A stretch of DNA of 9,615 bases from Actinotalea sp. (GCA_014360395.1 JACIXM010000338.1:1-9615); one strand, 5' to 3'; counted from the first letter of the stretch, positions 1 to 6,956 are shown. Notes: generated from the letters alone by a model not told the origin. A program made the numbers and translations.

Positions 1-13
1 TCCCCTCGTCCAC

Positions 14-33
14 GGTGCGGGTCAGCCCGCACC
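14..33. terminator. Perfect hairpin at the left edge, possible terminator of an upstream gene
   Basis: GGTGCGGG (14-21) and CCCGCACC (26-33) form a perfect 8-bp stem with a 4-base loop. No T-rich tract follows, which is usual for terminators in high-GC actinomycetes. I see no convincing coding region in bases 1-160, so the hairpin may end a gene lying left of the window on either strand. It could also be chance pairing in GC-rich DNA. Confidence 0.35.
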
Positions 34-87
34 TCGATCACTGCGCCACGGTAGCGACGACGGCGCCCCGGCGCGCGGCAGCAGAAA

Positions 88-104
88 ATACCGTAGGGGG
101 GTAT
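88..104. promoter_or_regulatory. CsoR-type copper operator and csoR promoter region
   Basis: The inverted repeat ATACC (88-92) / GGTAT (100-104) flanks a G-rich centre (93-99). This matches the known layout of CsoR operators, a pseudo-palindrome of TACC and GGTA arms around a G/C run. It lies 57 bases before the csoR start, in an AT-richer island (AAAATA) that stands out from its surroundings. Two TAnnnT -10 candidates, TACCGT (89-94) and TATGGT (102-107), overlap the operator, so bound CsoR would block RNA polymerase. No good -35 is visible. The inferred role is copper-relieved autorepression of the whole csoR-copZ-copA unit. Confidence 0.62.
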
Positions 105-160
105 GGTGTCCCGGTACGACCACCGAGCCTGCCGCCCGCCGGGAACCACGAGGAGCCACC

Positions 161-442
161 ATGCCGGGATACACCGGGACCAAGGACGACTACCTCAAGC
201 GCCTGCGTCGCGTCGAGGGGCAGGTCCGCGGGATCGCACGCATGGTGGACGAGGACACCTACTGCATCGACATCCTCACGCAGGTCTCCGCGGTGACCAA
301 GGCGCTGCAGGCCGTGAGCCTGGGGCTGCTGGAGGACCACCTCGCACACTGCGTCGTCGAGGCGGCGAAGGAGTCCGACGAGGCCGGCGCCGCGAAGGTC
401 CGCGAGGCGTCCGACGCGATCGCCCGCCTCGTCCGCAGCTGA
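161..442 (+). CDS. csoR: CsoR-family copper-sensing transcriptional repressor
   Basis: This 93-residue cytosolic regulator has the usual size of the all-helical CsoR/RcnR family (DUF156), which binds DNA as a tetramer and lets go when metal binds. The N-terminal signature YLKRLRRVEGQVRGI spans residues 11-25. The Cu(I) ligands of CsoR are present as Cys35, His60 and Cys64 (spacing C-x24-H-x3-C), corresponding to Cys36, His61 and Cys65 of Mycobacterium tuberculosis CsoR. Tyr34 next to the first cysteine also fits. The C-x24-H-x3-C pattern favours copper over nickel/cobalt (RcnR, InrS) or sulfur sensing (CstR). The ATG is preceded by GAGGAG (150-155) at good spacing. It is the first gene of the copper operon, 61 bases ahead of copZ, and probably represses its own promoter through the operator at 88-104. 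Confidence 0.9.
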   Translation: MPGYTGTKDDYLKRLRRVEGQVRGIARMVDEDTYCIDILTQVSAVTKALQAVSLGLLEDHLAHCVVEAAKESDEAGAAKVREASDAIARLVRS

Positions 443-464
443 CGGGCCCACCACCACCGACCGC

Positions 465-480
465 CCGGCGAACCCGCCGG
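465..480 (+). other. Small hairpin in the csoR-copZ gap
   Basis: CCGGCG (465-470) and CGCCGG (475-480) make a perfect 6-bp stem with loop AACC. It sits 24 bases before the copZ ATG and just ahead of its ribosome site. It could modulate the ratio of csoR to copZ-copA message by processing or partial termination, or it may simply be chance pairing in GC-rich sequence. There is no T-tract, so I do not call it a terminator. Confidence 0.25.
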
Positions 481-503
481 ACCACCCACCGAAGGGACGC
501 ACC

Positions 504-740
504 ATGAGCACCCAGACCGTCGACGTCAACGTCCAGGGCATGACCTGCGGGCACTGCGTCCGCTCCGTCCAGGAGGAGATCCGCGAGATCCCCGGTGTCA
601 CGGACGTCGAGGTCGAGCTCGTCTCCGGCGGCACCTCCACCGTGAAGGTCACCTCCACCGAGCCCGTCTCCGCCGAGGCGCTCGAGGAGGCCGTCAAGGA
701 GGCCGGCTACACCGTGGCCCCGCCCCGCTCCCTGCTCTGA
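504..740 (+). CDS. copZ: CopZ-like copper chaperone (single heavy-metal-associated domain)
   Basis: This 78-residue protein consists of a single HMA (ferredoxin-like beta-alpha-beta-beta-alpha-beta) domain. The Cu(I) site is GMTCGHC at residues 12-18, with Cys15 and Cys18 as the CxxC ligands. The His between the cysteines is a common variant in actinobacterial and cyanobacterial chaperones. The end of the domain shows the usual EAGYTV. There is no signal or membrane segment, so it acts in the cytosol, buffering Cu(I) and handing it to the CopA encoded 32 bases downstream. The start is supported by GAAGGGA (491-497) about 6 bases before the ATG. Two acidic stretches (EEIREI, EEAVKEA) fit the helices of the fold. 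A zinc or mercury HMA protein is possible in principle, but the csoR/copA neighbours make copper much more likely. Confidence 0.9.
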   Translation: MSTQTVDVNVQGMTCGHCVRSVQEEIREIPGVTDVEVELVSGGTSTVKVTSTEPVSAEALEEAVKEAGYTVAPPRSLL

Positions 741-772
741 GAGCAGACCCCCGCACGACAGGACACGAGGAC

Positions 773-3259
773 ATGACGCAGGACACCTCCCGCACCACCC
801 CCGCGGGCACGACCGGCACCCCGGCCATGCCCGGACCGCTCGAGCAGGCGGCCGCACCGGTCGCCGTGCTCGACCTCGCCGTCGGCGGCATGACCTGTGC
901 CTCCTGCGTCGCGCGGGTCGAGAAGAAGATCGGCAAGATCCCGGGCGCGGGCGCCGTCGTCAACCTGGCCACGGAGACGGCGCGCGTCGAGCTGACCGAC
1001 GACGTCGACACCGCGGCGATCGTCCGGGCGGTCGAGGCCGCCGGCTACACCGCGACCGTGCTCAAGGACAGCCGCACCGCGGAGCGCTCGGCCGCGGCGC
1101 ACGAGGTGCACGACCGGGCCGCCGTCGGCGCGGACCTGCCCGAGGGCCCGGACGCCGCGCCGGAGGAGGACACCTCCGCCCCGACCGAGGACCGCGGCGC
1201 CTACCTGCGCAAGCGGCTCGTCGTGGCCGCCGTCCTCACCGTGCCGATCACCCTGCTGTCGATGGTGCCGCCGCTGCAGTTCCCCGGCTGGCAGTGGGTC
1301 GTCACCGCCCTGGCCCTGCCGGTGGTGACCTGGGCGTCGTGGCCGTTCCACCGGGCCGCCGCGCGGGCCGCGCGCTACGGCTCCTCGACCATGGACACGC
1401 TCGTCTCCAGCGGCATCATCGCCGCGAGCGCGTGGTCCGTCTGGGCGGTCACGCTCGGCGGCGCGGGCGAGATCGGCATGCGGATGGAGCCGACGCTCAT
1501 CCCCCGCATGGCCATCGGCGAGATGCACATGCCGGAGATCTACTTCGAGGTCGCGGCCGTCGTCGCGACCTTCCTGCTGCTCGGGCGGTACTGGGAGCAC
1601 AAGTCCCGCCGGCAGGCCGGCGACGCGCTGCGGTCGCTGCTGTCGATGGGCGCCACCGAGGCGGCGCTGCTGGAGACCGACGGGCACGGCCGCCGCACGG
1701 AGCGCCTGGTCCCGGTCGACCGGCTCGCCGTCGGCGACGTCTTCGCGGTGCGCCCGGGCGAGAAGGTCGCCACGGACGGCGTCGTCCTGGAGGGCACGAG
1801 TGCGGTCGACACGTCGCTGCTCACCGGCGAGCCCGTGCCCGTCGACGTCGAGCCGGGGTCGCAGGTCACCGGCGCGACGATCAACACCTCGGGCTACCTC
1901 GTCGTGCGGGCCACGCGCGTCGGCGAGGAGACGATGCTCGCCCAGATCGGCCGGCTGGTGACGCAGGCGCAGACCGGCAAGGCCCCCGTGCAGCGCCTCG
2001 CGGACCGGATCAGCGCCGTGTTCGTGCCGATCGTCATGGTCATCTCGGTCGTCACGCTCGTCGTCTGGCTGGTCGCCGGCGGCGGGGTGCAGGCCGCGTT
2101 CACGGCCGCCGTGGCCGTCCTCATCATCGCGTGCCCCTGCGCGCTCGGGCTCGCGACGCCGACGGCGCTGCTCGTCGGCACCGGCCGTGCCGCGCAGCTC
2201 GGCATCCTCATCAAGGGCCCGGAGATCCTCGAGTCCACCCGCCGGGTCGACACCGTCGTGCTGGACAAGACCGGCACGGTCACGCAGGGCCGGATGGAGC
2301 TCGTCGACGTGCTGCCCGCGCCGGACCTCGACCGCGCCGAGGTGCTCCGGTTCGCCGGGGCCGTCGAGGCGCGCAGCGAGCACCCCATCGCCCGGGCCGT
2401 CGCGGCCGGCGCGCGCCAGGGCCTGGAGCACGCGGCGGGAGTGCCCACCCAGCCCGTCGAGGTCGGGGCCGACGGTGTCGGGATCGGTGAGGACCAGGTC
2501 ACCGAGTTCGCCAACGAGCCGGGGCGCGGCGTCACCGGCCTCGTCCGCACCGCCCACAGCGGCGTCGGCCTCGCCCGGCGCGTGCTGGTGGGCCGCCCCA
2601 CGTGGCTGCGCGAGCAGGGCGTGGACACCTCCGTGCTCGACCAGGCGTTCACCGCTGCCGAGGCCGACGGCGCCACCGCCGTCATGGCCGCCTGGAACGG
2701 GGCGGCCCGGGGCGTGCTGGTGCTGCGCGACCCGGTCAAGCCGACGTCCGTCCGCGCGGTCGGCGAGCTGCGCGACCTGGGGCTGCGCCCGGTGCTGCTC
2801 ACCGGTGACAACGCCGGGGCCGCGCGCGTCGTGGCCGGTCAGGTGGGGATCGACGAGGTCATCGCCGAGGTCCTGCCGGCCGACAAGGTCGACGTCGTCG
2901 CCCGGCTGCAGTCGCAGGGGCGGGTCGTGGCGATGGTCGGCGACGGCGTCAACGACGCGGCCGCCCTCGCCCAGGCCGACCTGGGCCTGGCGATGGGAAC
3001 GGGTACGGACGTGGCGATGCAGGCCGCGGACATCACGCTGGTGCGCGGCGACCTCATCGCCTCGCCCCAGGCCATCCGCCTGTCCCGCCGGACCCTGCGG
3101 GTCATCAAGCAGAACCTCGTGTGGGCGTTCGGCTACAACGTCGCGGCGATCCCGCTGGCGGCGCTCGGCCTGCTCAACCCCATGATCGCCGGCGCCGCCA
3201 TGGCGGCCAGCTCCGTCATGGTCGTCGGCAACAGCCTGCGCCTGCGCCGCGCGGGCTGA
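773..3259 (+). CDS. copA: Cu(I)-exporting P1B-type ATPase
   Basis: This 828-residue inner-membrane pump uses ATP to move Cu(I) out of the cytosol. In order it has one N-terminal HMA domain with GMTCASC (Cys42/Cys45), an acidic linker (about 100-140), the N-terminal membrane helices, an actuator domain with TGEP at 351-354, the transmembrane metal motif CPC at 454-456, the phosphorylation site DKTGT starting at Asp498, the nucleotide-binding SEHP motif (His537-Pro538), TGDN at 677-680 and GDGVND at 723-728. The last membrane helices carry Tyr788-Asn789 and Met810-x-x-Ser813-Ser814. CPC with YN and MxxSS is the P1B-1 (Cu+) pattern. A loop between early helices (236-253) holds five Met and a His. 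The length is normal. AGGA (760-763) and GAGGA (767-771) precede the ATG; the spacing of neither is ideal. It is last in the operon. Confidence 0.95.
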   Translation: MTQDTSRTTPAGTTGTPAMPGPLEQAAAPVAVLDLAVGGMTCASCVARVEKKIGKIPGAGAVVNLATETARVELTDDVDTAAIVRAVEAAGYTATVLKDSRTAERSAAAHEVHDRAAVGADLPEGPDAAPEEDTSAPTEDRGAYLRKRLVVAAVLTVPITLLSMVPPLQFPGWQWVVTALALPVVTWASWPFHRAAARAARYGSSTMDTLVSSGIIAASAWSVWAVTLGGAGEIGMRMEPTLIPRMAIGEMHMPEIYFEVAAVVATFLLLGRYWEHKSRRQAGDALRSLLSMGATEAALLETDGHGRRTERLVPVDRLAVGDVFAVRPGEKVATDGVVLEGTSAVDTSLLTGEPVPVDVEPGSQVTGATINTSGYLVVRATRVGEETMLAQIGRLVTQAQTGKAPVQRLADRISAVFVPIVMVISVVTLVVWLVAGGGVQAAFTAAVAVLIIACPCALGLATPTALLVGTGRAAQLGILIKGPEILESTRRVDTVVLDKTGTVTQGRMELVDVLPAPDLDRAEVLRFAGAVEARSEHPIARAVAAGARQGLEHAAGVPTQPVEVGADGVGIGEDQVTEFANEPGRGVTGLVRTAHSGVGLARRVLVGRPTWLREQGVDTSVLDQAFTAAEADGATAVMAAWNGAARGVLVLRDPVKPTSVRAVGELRDLGLRPVLLTGDNAGAARVVAGQVGIDEVIAEVLPADKVDVVARLQSQGRVVAMVGDGVNDAAALAQADLGLAMGTGTDVAMQAADITLVRGDLIASPQAIRLSRRTLRVIKQNLVWAFGYNVAAIPLAALGLLNPMIAGAAMAASSVMVVGNSLRLRRAG

Positions 3260-3273
3260 GCCGCAGCGCCGGC

Positions 3274-3320
3274 CAGTGGGGAGGGCCCGGGGCGCCATCC
3301 GCCCCGAACCCTCCCCACTG
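3274..3320 (+). terminator. Strong two-part hairpin terminator after copA
   Basis: CAGTGGGGAGGG (3274-3285) pairs perfectly with CCCTCCCCACTG (3309-3320), a 12-bp stem. Inside it, after a 2x2 mismatch, CGGGGC (3288-3293) pairs with GCCCCG (3301-3306) around a 7-base loop. It starts 14 bases after the copA stop. No U-tract follows, as is common in actinomycetes. It should separate the copper operon from the CPBP gene. Confidence 0.75.
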
Positions 3321-3356
3321 CTGGGCTCGCGTGGGCGGCGGCCCGGTCATCGCGTC

Positions 3357-3362
3357 TACCGT
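3357..3362 (+). promoter_or_regulatory. Possible -10 element for the CPBP gene
   Basis: TACCGT fits the TAnnnT form of an actinobacterial -10 box and lies 32 bases before the ATG at 3395, right after the terminator. The 17-18 bases upstream show no recognisable -35. It would give a short leader of about 25 bases containing the ribosome site AAGGA (3384-3388). Confidence 0.3.
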
Positions 3363-3394
3363 GGGCGCACCACCGAGCACAGCAAGGACCCTGC

Positions 3395-4210
3395 ATGAGC
3401 ACGCCTCCCCAGGTCGGCACCGCCGAGGCCGGCACTCCGGCGCCGCTGGACCGCCGCGCGCGCCGGCGCCTGGCCACCGAGGTGTGGATCGTCCTCGGCC
3501 TGTCGGTCGGGCAGTCGGCGCTGTACGCGATCGTGCGGCTCTACGCCCGGTACACCGCCGAGATCCCCCTTGCCCAGCAGACCGCGACCCTCAACCCGAC
3601 CCGCTCGCCGCGGCCGTACCTGGACCTCACCTACCAGCTCATGGCCATCGGCTTCGCGCTGGTCCCCGTGGTGCTCGCCCTGTACCTGCTGTCGGCCAAC
3701 GGGCGCTCCGCGCTGCGCCGCATCGGCCTGGACGGTGCCCGGCCCGCCCGGGACCTCGCCGTCGGACTGGGCCTGGCCGCCGTCATCGGCATCCCAGGGC
3801 TCGGGCTCTACGTCGCCGGGCGCGCGCTCGGCCTCACGGTCGAGATCCAGGCCGCAGGCCTGCAGGCGTACTGGTGGACCGTGCCCGTCCTCGTCCTGTC
3901 CGCGCTGCAGAACTCCCTGCTCGAGGAGGTCGTGGCGGTCGGCTACCTGGTCGAGCGCCTCGGCGAGCTGCGCTGGAGCGTCCCGGCGATCATCGCGGCG
4001 AGCGCCCTGCTGCGCGGCGCGTACCACCTCTACCAGGGGCCGGGCATGGCCGCGGGCAACGTCGTGATGGGGGTGCTGTTCGGCTGGTACTACGTCCGAC
4101 GGCGCCGCGTCATGCCCCTCGTGGTCGCGCACACGGCGCTCGACGTCGTCGCGTTCGTCGGGTACGCGGTCCTGCCGGAGGAAGTCCTGGCCACCCTGCG
4201 GATCGGCTGA
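3395..4210 (+). CDS. CPBP-family intramembrane protease-like protein (variant active site)
   Basis: This 271-residue polytopic membrane protein has about seven hydrophobic segments (roughly 28-48, 80-101, 120-145, 160-176, 190-208, 215-232 and 245-262) after a basic cytosolic N-terminus. It belongs to the CPBP (Abi/CAAX-processing, Rce1-like) family. Motif 1 is Glu177-Glu178 in EEVVAVGYLVERL, motif 2 is LRGAYHLYQG with His211, and motif 3 is HTALD with His246 and Asp250. Canonical members have EExxxR and HxxxN/D; here Arg is replaced by Val182. From memory the GYL and RGxYHLYQG forms recur in actinobacterial members, so the protein may still be active. Its substrate cannot be told from the sequence. 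AAGGA (3384-3388), 6 bases before the ATG, supports the start. It is flanked by hairpins on both sides and is probably transcribed alone or with the next gene. Confidence 0.85.
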   Translation: MSTPPQVGTAEAGTPAPLDRRARRRLATEVWIVLGLSVGQSALYAIVRLYARYTAEIPLAQQTATLNPTRSPRPYLDLTYQLMAIGFALVPVVLALYLLSANGRSALRRIGLDGARPARDLAVGLGLAAVIGIPGLGLYVAGRALGLTVEIQAAGLQAYWWTVPVLVLSALQNSLLEEVVAVGYLVERLGELRWSVPAIIAASALLRGAYHLYQGPGMAAGNVVMGVLFGWYYVRRRRVMPLVVAHTALDVVAFVGYAVLPEEVLATLRIG

Positions 4211-4259
4211 GCCCCCGCGGCGACCGCCGACGGCCCCGTCGACCGGCCAGCGTGGCGCC

Positions 4260-4285
4260 GTCACGGCTGCCCGCCCGGCCGTGAC
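4260..4285. repeat. Perfect 8-bp inverted repeat between the CPBP gene and the next gene
   Basis: GTCACGGC (4260-4267) and GCCGTGAC (4278-4285) are exact reverse complements separated by 10 bases. The repeat lies 49 bases after the CPBP stop and ends 8 bases before the likely -10 box (4294-4299) of the next gene, covering the place of the -35. It may be an operator for that gene or a weak terminator of the previous one. The long loop and symmetric arms fit a dimeric regulator site slightly better. Confidence 0.45.
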
Positions 4286-4293
4286 CGCGACTC

Positions 4294-4299
4294 TAGACT
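4294..4299 (+). promoter_or_regulatory. -10 element of a probably leaderless transcript
   Basis: TAGACT matches TAnnnT and ends 7 bases before the ATG at 4307. Transcription would begin at or next to the A of the start codon. No Shine-Dalgarno sequence precedes that ATG, which agrees with leaderless initiation, a common mode in actinobacteria. No clear -35 is seen. Confidence 0.5.
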
Positions 4300-4306
4300 C
4301 GCGAGC

Positions 4307-6829
4307 ATGGCCACCTCCACGCTCCGTGGGCGACTCGGTCGCCCACGAGCCGTGGCCGACGTCGACATCGTCGACGCCCCGACCGCGCGGGTGCACCACC
4401 CGGCGGACCTGGTCGGGCTGACCCTCTCCGTGCTCGGCATCGCCGCCGTGCTGCTGCTGTCCGTCTACGCGCAGGGCACGACCGAGGGGCTGCAGGAGGA
4501 CGTGCAGGGGTTCGACACCCTCCTGCGGCGGATCCTCTTCCTGCCCGTCGCGGTCCTCGAGGGCCTCATCACCCTCGTCGCGCCCGTCGCGGTCCTCACC
4601 GAGCTCGCGCTGCGGCGGCTCCCCCGGCAGGCCTTCGAGGCGATCGGCGCCGCCGTCGCCGGCACCCTGCTGGCCCTGCTGACGGCCTGGCTCGTGACCA
4701 CGTTCGGCTCGGACGACCTGCGGCTCGCCCTGAGCGTCATCTCCCGCGGGCAACGCGTCGTCACCATCCCCGCGCTGCTGGTGGGCACCGTGGCGCTGCT
4801 CACGGCGGCCGGTGCCCGGAGCCGGCGGCGGACGCTGCCCGCCTCCTGGAACCTCCTGTGGATCGGGCTCGGCGTCGCGCTCGTGACGGGACTCGTGAGC
4901 CTGCCCGGCGCCCTGCTCACGGTGCTGCTCGGCCGGCTCACCGGCCTCGCGGTGCGCTACGTCTCCGGCGTGCAGTCCGAGCGGGCCTACGGCCCGGCGC
5001 TCGTGGCGGGGGTCCAGCGGGCGGGCTTCCAGCCGGCCCGCCTCGTCCGGGTCCAGGACGTCGCGTCCGACCTGCCCCAGCAGGACTCCGTCGCCCGTGA
5101 CCTCGCCGCGACCGTCGCGCTGACCCGCACCAGCGACCACCGCGTCTACGCGATGACGACCTCCCAGGGCAAGCGGCTGGACGTCGTCGTCCTCGACGGC
5201 GACCGGCAGGTCGTCGGCCTCCTCACCCGGCTCTGGCGCTCGTTGCGGCTGCGCGGCCTGGAGGGCCGGGGCGTCGTCTCGCTGCGCCAGGCCGCCGAGC
5301 GCACGGCCCTCGTCTCGCACGCCGCCTACGCCGCCGGGGTGTGCACGCCGCAGCTGCTCGGGATCGCGGAGTCCGACGACTCGATGCTCCTGGTCCAGGA
5401 CCACGCGCGCGACGCCGTACCGCTGTCGGCGCTGCCCGTCGAGGCGCTCACCGACGACCTCCTGGAGGCGGTGTGGGCACAGCTGCGCACGGCCCACGCC
5501 GCGGGCGTCGCGCACCGCTCCCTCACCGCCGACGTCGTCCTCGTCGACGTCACCGGGCGGGCGTGCCCGCGCCGTGACGGCCACCGGCACGGGTCGCAGA
5601 GCGTCGCGCTGCTGACCGGCTGGGAGTCCGGCGACGTCGCATGCTCCGACCTGGCCCGCCGCATCGACGTCAGCCAGCTGCTCGCCCTGCTCGCGGTGCG
5701 CGTCGGCGCCGAGCGCGCCGTGGCGTCCGCCACGCGGGTCCTGCCGGACGCCGATCTCGCGACCATCGGCCCCCTGCTGCAGGCCATCGCCCTCCCGCCC
5801 ACCACCCGCGAGGAGGTGCGCCGGCACCGCGGCCTGCTCCAGGAGGTCCGCGAGGCGCTGCTGGCCCGGCTGCCGGAGGCCGACGTCCAACCCGAGCGTC
5901 TCGTGCGTTTCGGGGCGCGCACGGTCGTGACGATCTCGCTCGCCATCGCGGCGGCCATCGTCGTCCTCACGACGATCCAGATCGACGAGATCACCGCCGC
6001 GTTCGAGCGCGCGGAGCCGTGGTGGGCGGGCGTCGCGTTCCTCCTCGGCGTCGTGGCGTTCCTCGGCGGGGCGATGGCGCTCGTGGCGTTCGCGCCGGTG
6101 CGGCTGCCGCTGTGGCGCACGACGCTCGTCCAGGCCGCCGCCGCCTTCATCTCGCTCCTGGCCCCGGCCGGCGTCGGGCCGGCGGCCTTCAACCTGCGCT
6201 ACCTCGCCCGGCGCGGCGTCTCCTACCCCCTCGCCGTGGCGTCGGTCGGCCTGACGCAGCTGTCCCAGTTCGTCACGACGATCGCCCTGCTGCTCGTCCT
6301 GTCCCTGGTCAGCGTCGAGGGCAGCGCCCTGCAGCAGCTGCCGCCGACGACGGTCCTGCTCGCCCTCCTCATCGTGATCGCCACCCTGGCCGCGGCGCTG
6401 GTGGTCCCCCAGGTGCGGGTGTGGGCCGTGCGGCGGCTCGGACCGGTGTGGCGCCAGACGTGGCCGCGGCTCGTGCAGATGCTGGGACAGCCGAAGCGCT
6501 TCGCCCTCGCCGTCGCGGGCAACCTCGTGGTCACGCTGAGCTACCTCGGGGCCTTCTGGGCGAGCCTGCAGGCGTTCGGGCAGAGCCTGTCGCTCATCGA
6601 CCTCGCGCTGATCTACCTCGTGGCCAACGCCGCCGGTGCGGTCGTGCCCTCCCCGGGTGGTCTGGGCACGGTCGAGCTGGCGCTGACGGCTGCGCTCACG
6701 AGCGTCGGCGGCATCTCCGCCGGTGTCGCCGCGTCCGTCGTCTTCCTCTTCCGTGCGTTGACCTTCTGGGGCCGCATCCCGCTCGGGTGGGTGGCGATGC
6801 GCGTCCTCCAGCGCCGCGGGGACCTCTGA
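4307..6829 (+). CDS. Membrane protein: N-terminal TM block, degenerate kinase-like domain, UPF0104/LPG-synthase-type TM domain
   Basis: This 840-residue protein has three parts. Residues 36-210 hold about five membrane helices. Residues about 270-500 resemble an ABC1/phosphotransferase-like kinase fold: a catalytic-loop-like HRSLTADVVLV starts at His403 after LRTAHAAGVA, and LLTGWESGD (435-443) sits where DFG would be. The catalytic Asp is Ser405, the metal-binding Asn is Val410, the DFG Asp is missing and no VxK lysine is clear (DVVVLDGD, 292-299), so it is probably a pseudokinase. Residues about 538-835 form an eight-helix LPG_synthase_TM (UPF0104) domain with the signature PSPGGLGTVE at 781-790. 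That domain occurs in MprF flippases and many proteins of unknown role; no lysyltransferase domain is present here. Lipid or polyisoprenoid-linked transport is inference. ATG 4307 fits a leaderless start. Hairpins lie on both sides of the promoter. Confidence 0.85.
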   Translation: MATSTLRGRLGRPRAVADVDIVDAPTARVHHPADLVGLTLSVLGIAAVLLLSVYAQGTTEGLQEDVQGFDTLLRRILFLPVAVLEGLITLVAPVAVLTELALRRLPRQAFEAIGAAVAGTLLALLTAWLVTTFGSDDLRLALSVISRGQRVVTIPALLVGTVALLTAAGARSRRRTLPASWNLLWIGLGVALVTGLVSLPGALLTVLLGRLTGLAVRYVSGVQSERAYGPALVAGVQRAGFQPARLVRVQDVASDLPQQDSVARDLAATVALTRTSDHRVYAMTTSQGKRLDVVVLDGDRQVVGLLTRLWRSLRLRGLEGRGVVSLRQAAERTALVSHAAYAAGVCTPQLLGIAESDDSMLLVQDHARDAVPLSALPVEALTDDLLEAVWAQLRTAHAAGVAHRSLTADVVLVDVTGRACPRRDGHRHGSQSVALLTGWESGDVACSDLARRIDVSQLLALLAVRVGAERAVASATRVLPDADLATIGPLLQAIALPPTTREEVRRHRGLLQEVREALLARLPEADVQPERLVRFGARTVVTISLAIAAAIVVLTTIQIDEITAAFERAEPWWAGVAFLLGVVAFLGGAMALVAFAPVRLPLWRTTLVQAAAAFISLLAPAGVGPAAFNLRYLARRGVSYPLAVASVGLTQLSQFVTTIALLLVLSLVSVEGSALQQLPPTTVLLALLIVIATLAAALVVPQVRVWAVRRLGPVWRQTWPRLVQMLGQPKRFALAVAGNLVVTLSYLGAFWASLQAFGQSLSLIDLALIYLVANAAGAVVPSPGGLGTVELALTAALTSVGGISAGVAASVVFLFRALTFWGRIPLGWVAMRVLQRRGDL
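4321..4350 (+). repeat. Perfect 10-bp inverted repeat at the very start of the coding region
   Basis: CGTGGGCGAC (4325-4334) and GTCGCCCACG (4338-4347) are exact reverse complements around a 3-base loop TCG. GCT (4321-4323) and AGC (4348-4350) extend the stem past a bulged C. It covers codons 5-15 of the gene beginning at 4307. It may act as an mRNA hairpin affecting a leaderless message or as a DNA operator just downstream of the start site. Coding sequence of the form R-G-R-L-G-R-P-R could also yield it by chance. Confidence 0.5.
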
Positions 6830-6876
6830 GGGCGCACCGCCTGTCGGGCTCCACCGGTCGGCCCGCGCGCGGCCAC

Positions 6877-6907
6877 CGCTGCGGCGTCCGCCTGGGACGT
6901 CGCAGCG
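6877..6907 (+). terminator. Hairpin terminator after the 840-residue membrane protein gene
   Basis: CGCTGCGGCGTCC (6877-6889) pairs with GGACGTCGCAGCG (6895-6907). The result is a 13-bp stem with a single G-T wobble and a 5-base loop GCCTG. It begins 48 bases after the stop codon and lies 19 bases before the -35 of the next promoter. There is no U-tract. Position and stability make it the likely end of the upstream transcript. Confidence 0.7.
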
Positions 6908-6925
6908 CGGGTCCGCGGGAGGGGG

Positions 6926-6955
6926 TTGACACGCGAGTGTGGGCAGGGCCACACT
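6926..6955 (+). promoter_or_regulatory. Sigma70-type promoter of the lacI-type/sugar-binding operon
   Basis: A consensus -35 TTGACA (6926-6931) is followed after 18 bases by CACACT (6950-6955), an acceptable -10 with the key A at position 2 and T at position 6. The predicted start is near 6961-6963, giving a leader of about 150 bases. This is the only perfect -35 hexamer I noticed in the window. Two palindromes overlap or directly follow it (6935-6956 and 6966-6981). Confidence 0.65.
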
Positions 6956-6956
6956 C
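6935..6956. promoter_or_regulatory. CRP/GlxR-like palindrome between -35 and -10
   Basis: GAGTGTGG (6935-6942) and CCACACTC (6949-6956) are exact reverse complements separated by six bases. Within it, TGTG (6938-6941) and CACA (6950-6953) have the N8 spacing of CRP-family sites (TGTGA-N6-TCACA), though the fifth positions are G and C instead of A and T. Because it covers the spacer and -10, a bound protein would be expected to repress. An alternative is a site for another dimeric regulator. Confidence 0.5.

Noticed and set aside
15..296. Open frames overlapping csoR in other frames
   Set aside because: They lack a ribosome site and any domain, and run through the copper operator; csoR in its own frame has all the family residues.
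707..3298. Long open frame on the - strand across copA
   Set aside because: It is antisense to a complete, motif-rich CopA. Its translation is low-complexity Arg/Gly/Asp/His/Ala sequence, typical of shadow frames in high-GC DNA.
4307..6829. MprF (bifunctional lysylphosphatidylglycerol synthase)
   Set aside because: The C-terminal membrane domain is of the LPG-synthase TM type, but the protein ends right after it and has no lysyltransferase (GNAT-like) domain, so aminoacylation of lipid is not supported.
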